Source of the DNA: Bradyrhizobium frederickii
Lineage (GTDB): Bacteria > Pseudomonadota > Alphaproteobacteria > Rhizobiales > Xanthobacteraceae
Reading direction: 5' to 3'
Length of the DNA stretch: 64,000 nucleotides
NCBI RefSeq assembly: GCF_004570865.1
Contig: NZ_SPQS01000004.1
Coordinates: 372,001 to 436,000 of the forward strand
Shown: positions 1 through 9,052 of the stretch, one piece after another
How the letters are laid out: every line of letters begins with the position of its first letter
Position numbering within the stretch: the stretch's first letter is position 1
Notes under the pieces: model-generated
What the model was told of the DNA's origin: nothing
The model's database searches: none
What the model saw: the letters and a program-made list of their open reading frames with translations, nothing else
Made by a program: the position numbers and the translations under genes

Positions 1-2
1 CG

Positions 3-2354
3 ATTGAATATTCGTGGCTGAAGAATTCCAACTCCGACCTGATCGGCCGCCATGGTCAAGACGGTGGCGACATCACGATTCAATATAACCTGCTGCAGCA
101 GGCCGGCATGGGCGGCGCTGGCACCCACGGCGACTATCTCCAAGTCTATGGTCCGACCATCGATTCGACCCACATTCTTTACAACACGGCGGTCCAGGAT
201 GGCGGTACGACCCAGGGCTTCATTGCCGACAACACCAAGTCGGGCGAGTTTGCCGGCAACACTCTGATCGGCAGCGTCAGCTATTGGATGTCCGTCTCCG
301 GTCCGGGGACCGATGCCGCCAATCTGAGCGGCGCATTTTCCACGCACGACAACTATTTCGATGTAACCAAAGCCTTCGGGTTCAACTATCCGGCCGCTGG
401 CCCGGACGACTCCTATTCCCAGACCTCCTTCGTGCACAATGTGAACATGGTGACCGGCGAGGTCGAGCAGGATGCCAATGCGCCTGCTTACACTGGCCCA
501 ACCTACACGGCGCCAAGCTCGCCTGCTCCGAGTGCCCCTGCGGCGCCGGTTGTCTCCTCGTTCTCGACCGACAGCGGTGTTGCGGGGGACGGCATTACCA
601 ACGACAGCACGCTCGAGCTCAAGGGCACGGCTGCTGCCGGCAGCACGGTCAAGATCTACGACGGTTCGACCCAGATCGGTACGGCGACTGCGACTTCGAC
701 CGGAAGCTGGGACTACATCACCCAGGTCCTGACCGACGCAAAGCACACGCTGACTGCGACCGCGACCAACTCGTCGGGCCAGACCAGCGCGGCCTCGGCG
801 GCGGTGGCTGTTACCGTCGACACCAAGGCACCCGCGGCACCGACGATCGCGAGCGATACCGTCAACGCGACCAATCAGGTCGTGATGTCGGGGACCGCTG
901 AAGCGAACAGCGCGATCAAGGTGTTTGATGGAACGACGCAGGTCGGGACGGCGACAACCAACTCGAGCGGCGCCTGGAGCGTCACGACGTCTGCCTTGTC
1001 GGCCGGTTCGCACGCCCTGACGGCGAAGGCGACCGACGTTGCCGGCAACGTCAGCGCAGCGTCGACGGCCGTGGATCCGGTCATTGGCACCACCACGTCC
1101 GGCACGGGCACGGGCACGGGCACGTCTGGCACCTCGGGTACGGGCACCTCAGGCACTGGCACCTCTGGCACTGGCACCTCTGGTACGGGCACCTCTGGTA
1201 CGGGCACCTCGGGCACTGGCACCACTGCGCCTGCCGCACCGAAGATCGCTTCTTTCTCGACCGACAGCGGTGTCGCCGGTGATCACATCACCAGCGACAA
1301 GACGCTGACCCTGGCGGGAACTGCGGCTGCCAACAGCACGGTAAAGGTGTTCGACGGCTCGACCCAGCTCGGCATCGCCACGGCGGATGCCAACGGAGCC
1401 TGGCACTACTCAACCGCTGGGCTGCTCGACGGCAAGCACAGCCTCACTGCGACGGACACGGTCTCTGGCGTCACCAGCAAGGCATCGACTGCGCTGGATG
1501 TAACGGTGGATACTACTGCTCCGGATGCTCCGGTTCTGTTGAGCGATCCCACCACGCACAACCGCGCAACGGTATCCGGAACGGCGGAGGCGGGGAGCTC
1601 GATCAAGCTCTATGAAGGCACAACCCTGCTTGGCACGACGACGGTCGGAAGCGACGGCGACTGGAGCGTGACGACCCCGAATCTCAAGCACGGGTCCCAT
1701 ACCTTCACCGCGACCGCCACCGACGCTGCCGGCAACACCAGCGCGTTGTCGCAGCCGATCGATCCGCCAATTGGCTCGCATGGCCCCAAGGAGGGCAGCT
1801 CGACGGTGGAAGTCACCAATGTGCGTCCGCATTGGGATTACACCGCAACAATCAAGGGCATTGCCGATCCCAACAGCGAGATCAGGCTGTCCGACGGCAC
1901 GGCGTCGGTCGGTTCGGTCACGGCGGGAGCCGATGGCAAGTGGAGCTTCCACACCTCCGATCTGTCGGGCAAGACCCACGCCTTTACCGCCGAGCAGGTC
2001 GACACGACCGGCCAAGTGGTTGGGACCAGTTCGGGCGAGGCGATCATTGGCTCCGGCCACCGCGATACGCTGACCAGCACCGCGGGCAATGATGTCATGG
2101 TCGGCAAAAGGGGGGCGGATACGTTCGAATTCGCGTCGAACTTCGGTCACGACGTCATCAAAGACTTCGCTGCCCGCGGACCAGCTCACGACACGATCGA
2201 GTTCAGCAAGAGCGTGTTCGACAGTTTTGCAAGCGTTCTCTCCCACGCGGCCCAGTCAGGCCACGACGTCGTCATCGCGACGGGAAGCGACACGCTGACG
2301 CTGAAAAACACGCAGCTCGACAAGCTGAACAGCCACGACTTCCATTTCGCGTAG
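3..2354 (+). CDS. Secreted beta-helix / Ig-repeat protein with type I secretion tail (5' partial)
   Basis: The frame is open from base 3, so the true start lies upstream of the window; 783 codons are visible. The first ~180 residues (pattern DITIQYNLLQQAG) look like the end of a right-handed parallel beta-helix of the pectate-lyase/polysaccharide-binding type. Five Ig-like domains of about 90 residues follow (roughly bases 545-825, 826-1090, 1225-1520, 1521-1780, 1795-2050); each ends in a variant of DAAGNTSA or VDTTAP. A Gly-Thr-Ser linker separates domains 2 and 3. The last ~100 residues carry one RTX-like stretch (GNDVMVGKRGADTFEF) and an uncleaved C-terminal export signal ending in DFHFA. 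It lies directly upstream of an ABC exporter and HlyD adaptor on the same strand, so it is the likely cargo of that system. Any enzymatic activity would be in the missing N-terminal part. Family assignment is good; the function is inferred to be extracellular carbohydrate binding or processing. Confidence 0.85.
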   Translation: MEYSWLKNSNSDLIGRHGQDGGDITIQYNLLQQAGMGGAGTHGDYLQVYGPTIDSTHILYNTAVQDGGTTQGFIADNTKSGEFAGNTLIGSVSYWMSVSGPGTDAANLSGAFSTHDNYFDVTKAFGFNYPAAGPDDSYSQTSFVHNVNMVTGEVEQDANAPAYTGPTYTAPSSPAPSAPAAPVVSSFSTDSGVAGDGITNDSTLELKGTAAAGSTVKIYDGSTQIGTATATSTGSWDYITQVLTDAKHTLTATATNSSGQTSAASAAVAVTVDTKAPAAPTIASDTVNATNQVVMSGTAEANSAIKVFDGTTQVGTATTNSSGAWSVTTSALSAGSHALTAKATDVAGNVSAASTAVDPVIGTTTSGTGTGTGTSGTSGTGTSGTGTSGTGTSGTGTSGTGTSGTGTTAPAAPKIASFSTDSGVAGDHITSDKTLTLAGTAAANSTVKVFDGSTQLGIATADANGAWHYSTAGLLDGKHSLTATDTVSGVTSKASTALDVTVDTTAPDAPVLLSDPTTHNRATVSGTAEAGSSIKLYEGTTLLGTTTVGSDGDWSVTTPNLKHGSHTFTATATDAAGNTSALSQPIDPPIGSHGPKEGSSTVEVTNVRPHWDYTATIKGIADPNSEIRLSDGTASVGSVTAGADGKWSFHTSDLSGKTHAFTAEQVDTTGQVVGTSSGEAIIGSGHRDTLTSTAGNDVMVGKRGADTFEFASNFGHDVIKDFAARGPAHDTIEFSKSVFDSFASVLSHAAQSGHDVVIATGSDTLTLKNTQLDKLNSHDFHFA
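1101..1224 (+). repeat. 18-bp in-frame repeat encoding a GTGTSG linker
   Basis: About seven imperfect 18-bp units encode the hexapeptide GTGTSG between Ig-like domains 2 and 3 of the secreted protein. Most changes between units fall at third codon positions. It is probably a flexible spacer, and unit number could change by slippage or recombination. Confidence 0.85.
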
Positions 2355-2401
2355 GCGCGAATTCAGCGACATGGAGTAGCCGATCTGCGGTGCAGATCAT
2401 G

Positions 2402-2433
2402 GAAGGCGGGGATGGTCCCCGCCTTCTTTTTTT
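2402..2433 (+). terminator. Rho-independent terminator after the Ig-repeat gene
   Basis: A perfect 10-bp stem (gaaggcgggg at 2402-2411 with ccccgccttc at 2417-2426), a 5-nt loop and seven T residues at 2427-2433. It begins 47 bp after the stop codon and separates cargo transcription from the exporter genes. Confidence 0.93.
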
Positions 2434-3250
2434 GATGCCTCTATTGCGATCTGCGCGTGAGCAGCTTCCCGTTGTTCGCTGGATACAGCGCGCGAACAAG
2501 ATCGATGCGCGCGACTGGAGCCGGTCGCGCTTCGTGCGAAGGTGATTCTCAGGCCGGTCGCGACAAGCATCGGGCGCGTCGAATGGCGATTCTTTCGTCG
2601 CTCCGATTACCAGCCTTGTTTGGCCTTCATCGCATTTAAAAAATGTGAGTGCGAGAAAATTGAACATTAAAAATTAAATAAGGCGCGGAAGTCCGTACTC
2701 AATTGTTGGCCGGATCGGCTGGCCGGGTTGTTTAAGTAAACGATTTCTGTGTGTTCACGCCGTGCTGCGATGGAGGCGTGTTGAGTTTCGTGATCTGGCA
2801 TGACATCAGGGAAATTCGCGACGATTTAATCGAAGGCCTACCGCGCGATTATTGTAGTGCCGCGAGTTGACGTGCTGGTTAAAAAAAACCTCGGCCCGGC
2901 CCCCGTCTGGTCCCAAAAAAGCCCATGGCGACCGGCACGTGAGGCCAAGCTGATTAACCATGAGTGGTGAATACAGGTCGCCACGACATCGCGCTCTGCA
3001 AACGATTTCGTAGCGGAGCACGTGTTGGAAGCCGGGAGAGCGGATTGAGCGAATTAAATGGCAGGACGGTTATCATGTCCGCGTTGGTTATCGGGGAGGC
3101 GACACGCTCACGTTGGCTTGGCTCGGTGCAAAATCGGTCTGACTTCTATCTCGCGTAACAGTAACTCGATGACGGGGAAATCAAACTCACATCTGCCTTG
3201 GGGAGCCTCTCGGGGATCATCACTTAAGGCACGGTTCAAGGGCGGGAGCC
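2434..3250. other. Intergenic stretch upstream of the type I exporter
   Basis: 817 bp between the terminator and the ABC exporter start. I see no convincing gene. An AT-rich patch lies at about 2635-2690, with GC-rich sequence on either side. The exporter promoter is presumably here, but no clear -35/-10 pair stands out. Confidence 0.5.
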
Positions 3251-5185
3251 ATGACAAATTCTGAACGGTGGGGCGCAATCCCCTTGCCAGCAAGCCTTTA
3301 TCGGATCCAATTTTCGCGTTTGACGAGACTTGGGGTCGTCGCACGACAATGGGCGGAAGATGCCGAACTGCGGACGCAGGGGCCGATCGGCTGGGCAAAG
3401 CGTCTCGTCGAAGTCTTGCGGCAACGATTGTTCTCCGGTGTCCCGCGGCCGGCTGGCGACGATGATGAGTCGCGGTCAGAGCTGTCGGCTTTCCTGCGGT
3501 CTTGCCGCCGGATTTTCTGGGCTCTCGCGGCCTTCAGCGGGATGAGCAATCTCCTCATGCTCACCGGCTCGTTCTTCATGCTGCAAGTCTACGATCGGGT
3601 GCTGCCCGGGCGCAGCATACCGACGCTGATCGCCTTGATGGTTCTGGCCACGGTGCTTTACCTGTTTCAGGGCGGGCTCGACCTCGTCAGGAGCAGGATC
3701 AGCGCCCGGGTCGGCCGGTATTTCGATGAAGCGCTCGGCGTTCGCATATTCGATGCGCTTGTTCGCCTGCCCTTGAAGACCAGAGCCGATGGCGATGGCT
3801 TGCAGCCAATGCGTGACCTTGATCAGGTCCGCAGCTTCCTGTCGAGCGGAGGGCCGACGGCGCTGTTCGATCTGCCCTGGATGCCAATCTATCTCGGCGT
3901 CTGCTTCCTCTTTCACTTCTGGATCGGCGTCACTGCGCTGGCCGGCGCGCTGGTGCTGGTCGGCATTACGATGCTCACGGAAACACGCACGCGAGGCCCG
4001 GCAAAGGCGACCTCGCGTCTCGCTGTTTCGCGAACCGCACTGGCGCTCGAGGGGCGGCGAAACGCCGAAGTTCTACAGGCCATGGGCATGCGGCAACGGG
4101 CGGCCTTACGTTGGCACGATGTCAACGCGAAGTACCTCGCTGCCCATGAGCGAGCCAGTGACGTCGCAAACGGACTCGGTGGTGCCTCCAAGCTTTTTCG
4201 GGCGATCTTGCAATCGCTGGTTCTCGCCGTCGGCGCCGTCCTCGTCATCAACCAGGAATCGACGGCCGGCATCATCATTGCGGGATCGATCCTCACCGCG
4301 CGGGCACTGGCGCCCGTCGAATTGGCCATCGCGAACTGGAAGGGATTCGTCGCCGCGCGGCAATCAGGGCAACGGCTCGATGGGTTGCTGAAGCTTCTGC
4401 CTCACGACGAGGAGCGGTTGGCGCTACCTCCGCCGGTTGAGACCCTCACGGCCGAGCACCTCTATATCGGCGCCCCAAACGCGGAGAGGCCCACCGTCAG
4501 TGAAGTGTCGTTCCAGCTGCGGTGCGGGCAGGCGGTTGGAATCATTGGTCCGAGCGGATCCGGCAAGTCGACGTTGGCACGTGCGCTGGTGGGAGTGTGG
4601 CCATGCATGCGAGGCAAGATCCGGCTCGACAACGCCGCGCTCGATCATTGGTCTTCGGACGCCCTCGGCAAGCACATCGGTTATCTGCCTCAGGACGTCG
4701 AATTGTTCGACGGCAGCATTGCGATGAACATTGCACGGTTCGACCCGCATGCAACGGCCGCCGCAGTTCTGGAAGCTTCGCATGCCGCGGGCGCGCACGA
4801 TCTCATCCTCTCCCTTCCGGACGGCTACAGTACGAAGATCGGCGAGGGAGGGCTGGCGCTGTCGGCGGGGCAGCGGCAGCGTATCGGGCTCGCGCGCGCC
4901 TTTTACGGCAAGCCCTTCCTGGTGGTGCTTGATGAGCCCTCTTCCAATCTCGATGCCGAGGGCGAGGAGGCCTTGACCGAGGCGATCCTGAACGTGCGCC
5001 GCCGGGGAGGGATTGTCGCCGTTGTCGCGCATCGCCCGAAGGCGCTGGAAGGCGTGGACCATGTCTTGTGCCTCGGCGAAGGCAGGGTTCAGTCCTTCGG
5101 CAAGAGAGAGGAGGTTCTCAGGAAAGTGCTGCGAAATCCGGTACCGCTCAAGGTCGTCGCGGAAGCTCAAGGAGGAGGCCGATGA
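3251..5185 (+). CDS. Type I secretion system permease/ATPase (PrtD/HlyB family)
   Basis: Inner-membrane ABC exporter that powers one-step secretion of C-terminal-signal proteins. The transmembrane domain begins near residue 85 (FWALAAFSGMSNLLML) with the family motif LQVYDRVLPGRS near residue 115. The ATPase half has Walker A GPSGSGKST near residue 434, signature LSAGQRQR near 537 and Walker B FLVVLDEP near 557. There is no N-terminal C39 peptidase domain, which fits the PrtD class. At 644 residues it is longer than usual for PrtD because of a ~75-residue N-terminal extension without a recognised fold. The start is supported by GGGAG a few bases upstream, although an internal start would give a more typical length. 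It overlaps the adaptor gene by 4 bp (ATGA), so the two are translationally coupled. The upstream beta-helix protein is the likely cargo. Confidence 0.93.
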   Translation: MTNSERWGAIPLPASLYRIQFSRLTRLGVVARQWAEDAELRTQGPIGWAKRLVEVLRQRLFSGVPRPAGDDDESRSELSAFLRSCRRIFWALAAFSGMSNLLMLTGSFFMLQVYDRVLPGRSIPTLIALMVLATVLYLFQGGLDLVRSRISARVGRYFDEALGVRIFDALVRLPLKTRADGDGLQPMRDLDQVRSFLSSGGPTALFDLPWMPIYLGVCFLFHFWIGVTALAGALVLVGITMLTETRTRGPAKATSRLAVSRTALALEGRRNAEVLQAMGMRQRAALRWHDVNAKYLAAHERASDVANGLGGASKLFRAILQSLVLAVGAVLVINQESTAGIIIAGSILTARALAPVELAIANWKGFVAARQSGQRLDGLLKLLPHDEERLALPPPVETLTAEHLYIGAPNAERPTVSEVSFQLRCGQAVGIIGPSGSGKSTLARALVGVWPCMRGKIRLDNAALDHWSSDALGKHIGYLPQDVELFDGSIAMNIARFDPHATAAAVLEASHAAGAHDLILSLPDGYSTKIGEGGLALSAGQRQRIGLARAFYGKPFLVVLDEPSSNLDAEGEEALTEAILNVRRRGGIVAVVAHRPKALEGVDHVLCLGEGRVQSFGKREEVLRKVLRNPVPLKVVAEAQGGGR

Positions 5186-6495
5186 GCGGTCAGATAGCGC
5201 CGGCGTTGCAATCCATCCAGCGTTACATGATCGTCGGAATGATCATGCTCGCTCTGGTGACCTTCGGGGTCGGCGGCTGGGCGACAACGACCCAATTGTC
5301 GGGCGCGGTGATCGCCCAGGGCGTGGTCGTGGTGGATTCGAGCGTCAAGAAGGTTCAGCACGCCACCGGCGGGATCGTCGGAGAGTTGCGCGTGCGGCAA
5401 GGCGACCGTGTCAATGCAGGCGACGTTTTGATCCGCCTCGACGAGACCCAGACGCTCGCGAATGCGACGATCGTTACCAATAGCATCGATGAGCTGCTCG
5501 CGCGGCAGGCTCGTCTCGAGGCCGAGCGTGATGGCGCCGAGCAGGTCGTGTTTCCAAAATTGCTGCTTGACCGGGCCAAGGAGAGCAACTCCGAGGCGAG
5601 CCGCGCGATCACCGCGGAGCGGAAGCTGTTCGATTTGCGTCGTCAGGCGAGGAGCGGCCAAAAAGCGCAGTTGCAGGAGAAAACCCAGCAGCTGGAAAAC
5701 GAAATCAAGGGCTATACGGGGCAGACCGAGGCCAAGCAGAAGGAAGTCGAGTTCATCCGCCAGGAGCTGGAAGGCGTGCGCAGCCTCTGGCAAAAAAATC
5801 TGGTGCCGATCACGCGGCTCAATTCCCTCGAGCGCGACTCCGCGCGCCTCGAAGGTGAGCGCAGCCAACTCGCAGGAATGATTGCTCAGTCGAAGGGCAA
5901 GATCTCGGAAATCGGACTCCAGGTCATTCAGATCGACCAGGATCTGCGGACGGAAGTCGGCAAGGACCTGATCGAAACGCGCTCGAAACTCTCCGAACTG
6001 GGCGAGCGCAAAACTGCGGCGGTCGATCAGTTGAATCGGGTCGATATCAGGGCACCACAATCCGGCCGTGTCCACGAGCTCAGCGTCCACACGGTTGGAG
6101 GGGTCATTTCTCCCGGCGAGCAAATCATGCTGATCGTACCTGATGCGGACTCGCTTGCAGTCGAGGTCAAGATCGCACCGCGCGATATCGACCAAGTCTA
6201 TGTGGGGCAGACCGCGACGATGCGCTTCGCAGCGTTCAACCAGAAGACCACGCCCGAGATCGACGGAGAGGTCAGCGTGGTCTCGGCAGACATCACACAG
6301 GATCAGCGTGCCGGCACGAGTTACTACACGGGTCGCGTCCTGCTGAAGCCCGAAGAGCTGGTAAAACTCGGGTCGGCCAAGCTGCTGCCGGGCATGCCGG
6401 TGGAGGTCTTCATCAAGACCGCTGGTCGGACTGCGCTGTCCTACCTGCTCAAGCCGCTGCACGATCAGGCGGAGCGTGCCTTCAAGGAGCGCTGA
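5182..6495 (+). CDS. Type I secretion periplasmic adaptor (HlyD/PrtE family)
   Basis: Membrane-fusion protein linking the ABC exporter to an outer-membrane TolC-like channel. The 437-residue product has one N-terminal transmembrane segment (about residues 15-40), a lipoyl/beta-barrel half (VIAQGVVVVDSSVKKVQH), a long coiled-coil hairpin (about 90-290, rich in QLE/EKT heptads) and the returning lipoyl motif DIRAPQSGRVHELSVHTVGG. The ATG at 5182 is chosen because it overlaps the exporter stop (ATGA) and follows GGAGGAGG; an earlier in-frame ATG would sit deep inside the exporter gene. No TolC gene is nearby, as is common for this class. The last codons are duplicated imperfectly about 600 bp downstream. 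Confidence 0.93.
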   Translation: MSGQIAPALQSIQRYMIVGMIMLALVTFGVGGWATTTQLSGAVIAQGVVVVDSSVKKVQHATGGIVGELRVRQGDRVNAGDVLIRLDETQTLANATIVTNSIDELLARQARLEAERDGAEQVVFPKLLLDRAKESNSEASRAITAERKLFDLRRQARSGQKAQLQEKTQQLENEIKGYTGQTEAKQKEVEFIRQELEGVRSLWQKNLVPITRLNSLERDSARLEGERSQLAGMIAQSKGKISEIGLQVIQIDQDLRTEVGKDLIETRSKLSELGERKTAAVDQLNRVDIRAPQSGRVHELSVHTVGGVISPGEQIMLIVPDADSLAVEVKIAPRDIDQVYVGQTATMRFAAFNQKTTPEIDGEVSVVSADITQDQRAGTSYYTGRVLLKPEELVKLGSAKLLPGMPVEVFIKTAGRTALSYLLKPLHDQAERAFKER

Positions 6496-7031
6496 GTCTT
6501 CGCGGAAGCTGGGCAGCGCTCGACTTCACGCAAGCGGGGCCGACACCTATTCGTGGGGGTCGGCGTTGCGGCCCGGCTCTGAAACCAGGGCTGGTCGGCC
6601 GGACGCATCGTCGGCGGGCGGGCTCGACGGACGAAAGCGCGTCACGAGCCGGGACGGAGTTTGCGATCTGGCTTGAAGGCCTAACCGCGACGTTCCGGGG
6701 ATATCAGGTCGCTGCCAGAGATTTCGCGGGGCGTATGTAGTGAGCTCGCCCCACCTCCTGATCAACTGCAGTAAATCGTGCGGCTTTCGGCGGATCGAGC
6801 GTGATGGATGCCTGTTGCCCGGGGGCGAAACTACCGATCGCTCGATCGACCTCCCGCTCAGTACGTCCATTCGCCTGGCGTACAGGGTCATCGCCGCCAC
6901 GCAGGTAAGTATTGTAGCTTCAGCCCCCAGAATGACTAGTAGCTCACTCGGCATGTGAAATCTGTCCTACCCGAGAAATTACTGCATGAAGATTTGACGC
7001 CGGAGAAATACAGCTATGGGTTTTTGCCGTT

Positions 7032-7073
7032 GAATGGCTGCGCCGGCTCATGGAATGGCTGCGCCGGCTCATG
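7032..7073 (+). repeat. 21-bp perfect tandem duplication
   Basis: Bases 7032-7052 and 7053-7073 are identical; the unit begins gaatggctgcgc and ends gctcatg. It lies just before the degraded hlyD tail and probably marks a slippage or recombination event. Confidence 0.9.
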
Positions 7074-7083
7074 CGAAGCGCGT

Positions 7084-7121
7084 GCAAGATCAGGCGGAGC
7101 GTGCGTTTCAAGGGGCGCTGA
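7084..7121 (+). pseudogene. Degraded copy of the HlyD adaptor 3' end
   Basis: This 38-nt segment closely matches bases 6459-6495, the last codons of the HlyD adaptor (encoding HDQAERAFKER and stop), with a few substitutions and one inserted base. It may be the stump of a second, deleted adaptor gene or a local duplication scar. No other part of such a gene is visible. Confidence 0.6.
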
Positions 7122-7307
7122 CGCCTAATCGGCATTCGTCCACTTGCGCGCAGGCGCAGGGACGGCCTGTCGGTCGAGCGGCCGGTACTCGGCTTGCAAG
7201 CTTGCACAAGCTTGCAAACAGCGTGGGCTGAATCCGACCGCCCCTGCTCGCAAGCTATACGCCCCGAGCAGGATCGTTCGACCATCGCTCTGAACAGAGC
7301 CGATTGC

Positions 7308-7541
7308 TTAGTCCGGTTTGCGTCGACGGCGCTTGATTACCCAATAGGCCGCATATGCAACTGCGGCGAAGGATAGTCCCGCGCCCGCGACCGGTCCAGG
7401 TGCGCCCTGTGCCGTCCCCTGACCCACGTAAGTGTAGCTTTGGTCGGGAGGAAAGAACAGAGTAGCCGTGAAATAGACGCCGGCCGGCACCGCCGCGGCC
7501 ATCGTGAGGAAAATCGCAAGGACCCACCCAGGTAAGGTCAT
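7308..7541 (-). CDS. Small membrane protein with PEP-CTERM-like tail (candidate exosortase substrate)
   Basis: 77 residues. The ATG at 7541 follows AGGGAGAAG at good spacing. An N-terminal hydrophobic segment (about residues 4-28) acts as signal or anchor. The C-terminus has the three-part layout of exosortase sorting signals: a short Pro-containing motif (APGPVAGAGL, residues 47-56), a hydrophobic helix (about 57-69) and a basic end (KRRRRKPD). PGP stands in place of the classical PEP. The exosortase gene lies on the same strand just upstream, separated only by its small partner gene and ~200 bp of AT-rich DNA. Substrate status is inferred from this layout and linkage. It could instead be a plain two-helix membrane protein. 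Confidence 0.7.
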   Translation of the reverse strand: MTLPGWVLAIFLTMAAAVPAGVYFTATLFFPPDQSYTYVGQGTAQGAPGPVAGAGLSFAAVAYAAYWVIKRRRRKPD

Positions 7542-7559
7542 ATTTTCTTCTCCCTTTGC

Positions 7560-7625
7560 GCGGCACATTAATAAATATTTGATCGTTTAATAATCATAAT
7601 AATTAATTTCCGTCAATATAAATCT
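7560..7625. promoter_or_regulatory. AT-rich island upstream of the small CTERM-like gene
   Basis: An A+T-dominated block with many TpA steps (for example taataatcataataatt) in a GC-rich setting, immediately upstream of the minus-strand gene at 7541. It probably holds that gene's promoter and could bind an H-NS/MucR-type silencer. No precise promoter is called. Confidence 0.4.
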
Positions 7626-7743
7626 TGGGTAGATTCCAGCTGACAATACGCGCGCGACAATTTGACGTCGGTGCATCGAAGTTCAGATATCCAGTTCAGA
7701 TATCCATATGAGGAGAGTCGTGAACATCCGAGAGCTCTTTGAA

Positions 7744-8220
7744 TCACGTGGGTCGATCTTGAAGTTCACTCCATGGGAGCCGTTCCGCATTGCAGGCCAA
7801 GCTTTCCGCCACGTCGATGACGGGAGTGATTTGTCGAATGAATCCAAGTTCGCGAAGGAATCTCGATCGCAGATAGTGCAACACTGTCCATGCGGTCGGT
7901 TGTTGCGTGTACACTTCGCCCCGAAACACGACGAACGAGCGATCAGTCCCTGTTGCAAGATGTCGAATAAGATGTCGGTTCGATCCGTCCGGAGTAAGCT
8001 TAGCGACCTGCAATTGACACGACGCTCTGGTGGCTCGGATGATCAGAGTGCCTGTCGTAATTTCATTAGTTGCTGTGACGCTGAAGTGATTTCGTTCGAG
8101 GAATCTAATAATATCCTCTCTTAGCTGGCCTGGATTTTCGAATGGAATCGCAATCTTCCATCCAGTGGCCAGTAATAGCACGGCCGCGATAAACCACTTA
8201 AATCCGGCGGAAGAGCTCAC
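7744..8220 (-). CDS. Exosortase-linked membrane-anchored protein of unknown family
   Basis: 158 residues; one N-terminal transmembrane segment (about residues 7-25, FKWFIAAVLLLATGWKI), then a soluble part predicted to be periplasmic. The GTG start at 8220 has GGGGGTGAGG just upstream and overlaps the end of the exosortase gene by 23 bp, so the two are co-translated. I do not recognise the family. Its position is like that of EpsI-type partner proteins that accompany exosortases, but the sequence does not show a clear EpsI match. Calling it an exosortase partner is inference from the overlap. Confidence 0.7.
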   Translation of the reverse strand: MSSSAGFKWFIAAVLLLATGWKIAIPFENPGQLREDIIRFLERNHFSVTATNEITTGTLIIRATRASCQLQVAKLTPDGSNRHLIRHLATGTDRSFVVFRGEVYTQQPTAWTVLHYLRSRFLRELGFIRQITPVIDVAESLACNAERLPWSELQDRPT

Positions 8221-9052
8221 GCCTCACCCCCAGCACGCAGAAGCCGACCGTCAGGCCCAAAATGGTCGTGTTCGCGACCGCGTCGCCCCACCAACTATGG
8301 AACATGGCGTAGTGCCATTGGCTCAGGCCCATAAAGCTTATGCGAGTAACATTCACCGTTACGACGGAGATGCAAGCCATCAGGCACCAGAATAGATCGT
8401 AAGCAGATTTCTTGTGGTTGACTAACTGGCTCACAGTCACCCAGCATAGAAATGCAAGCGATACGTTTGCGAGCGAAGAGCACCCTGGCAGAATGACCAG
8501 AACGCCGGAAGCGTCGGCAAATTCGACGACGTCCCCGGTTCGAGAGGTGCGCAATATCCAACCAACGAGACCCGCATCGATCCGTAAAATTAGCTCGGCA
8601 AAGAAATGAAAGAATAGCCGGCTCCAAAACATGGGCACGGTAACAGCCAGTAGTATGAGAGCGCCGCGCCGCGATGATGAGGCATCGGCCGTGTTGATGA
8701 CATAGAGACTGAGCGCGGTTACTGCCAGCCAGCTGACGGGACCTACCGGTAGAATGGCGAGCAGCACAAAGGCCGCTCCCAAGACGAGTTCTGAAGAGCG
8801 AATCCCGATCGTTCGGTCTTGAAGAACAAGGGAAATTCCAGCGGCGCATGATATCCAAACGAGTACACTGATTTCAAACGTGCCAAGAAGCGCATCTAGC
8901 CATCCAAGCCCATGGACCGATTGAATGACGCGGGATGCTAGGCCACTCGCACAACCGAGAGCGAATAGACCCGCGAAGAACTCACCTCGAGTTAGGTCCT
9001 TCGCCAGCGCCGATGCGCAACTACCAACAATCGGTTCATCCGAAGCGGTCAT
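8198..9052 (-). CDS. Exosortase/archaeosortase family transpeptidase
   Basis: 284-residue multi-pass inner-membrane protein with about eight hydrophobic segments. The three residues that define exosortases are in place and in order: Cys191 in LPGCSSLANVS, Arg237 in NVTRISFMG and His252 in AMFHSWWGD. Exosortases cleave C-terminal sorting signals (motif, helix, Arg cluster) of exported proteins and transfer them to a cell-surface acceptor. It overlaps a small partner gene and lies downstream of the LEPR-XLL giant gene on the same strand. The nearest plausible substrate is the 77-residue protein at 7308-7541. I cannot assign the subtype. Confidence 0.88.
   Translation of the reverse strand: MTASDEPIVGSCASALAKDLTRGEFFAGLFALGCASGLASRVIQSVHGLGWLDALLGTFEISVLVWISCAAGISLVLQDRTIGIRSSELVLGAAFVLLAILPVGPVSWLAVTALSLYVINTADASSSRRGALILLAVTVPMFWSRLFFHFFAELILRIDAGLVGWILRTSRTGDVVEFADASGVLVILPGCSSLANVSLAFLCWVTVSQLVNHKKSAYDLFWCLMACISVVTVNVTRISFMGLSQWHYAMFHSWWGDAVANTTILGLTVGFCVLGVRRELFRRI

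Larger units (their letters stand above)
6496..7307. other. Gene-poor stretch with repeat scars
   Basis: 812 bp after the adaptor gene with no supported gene. It contains a 28-bp sequence (6853-6880) found again near 23.1 kb, a 21-bp perfect tandem duplication (7032-7073), and a degraded copy of the end of the adaptor gene (7084-7121). It looks like a decayed, recombined region. Confidence 0.6.
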
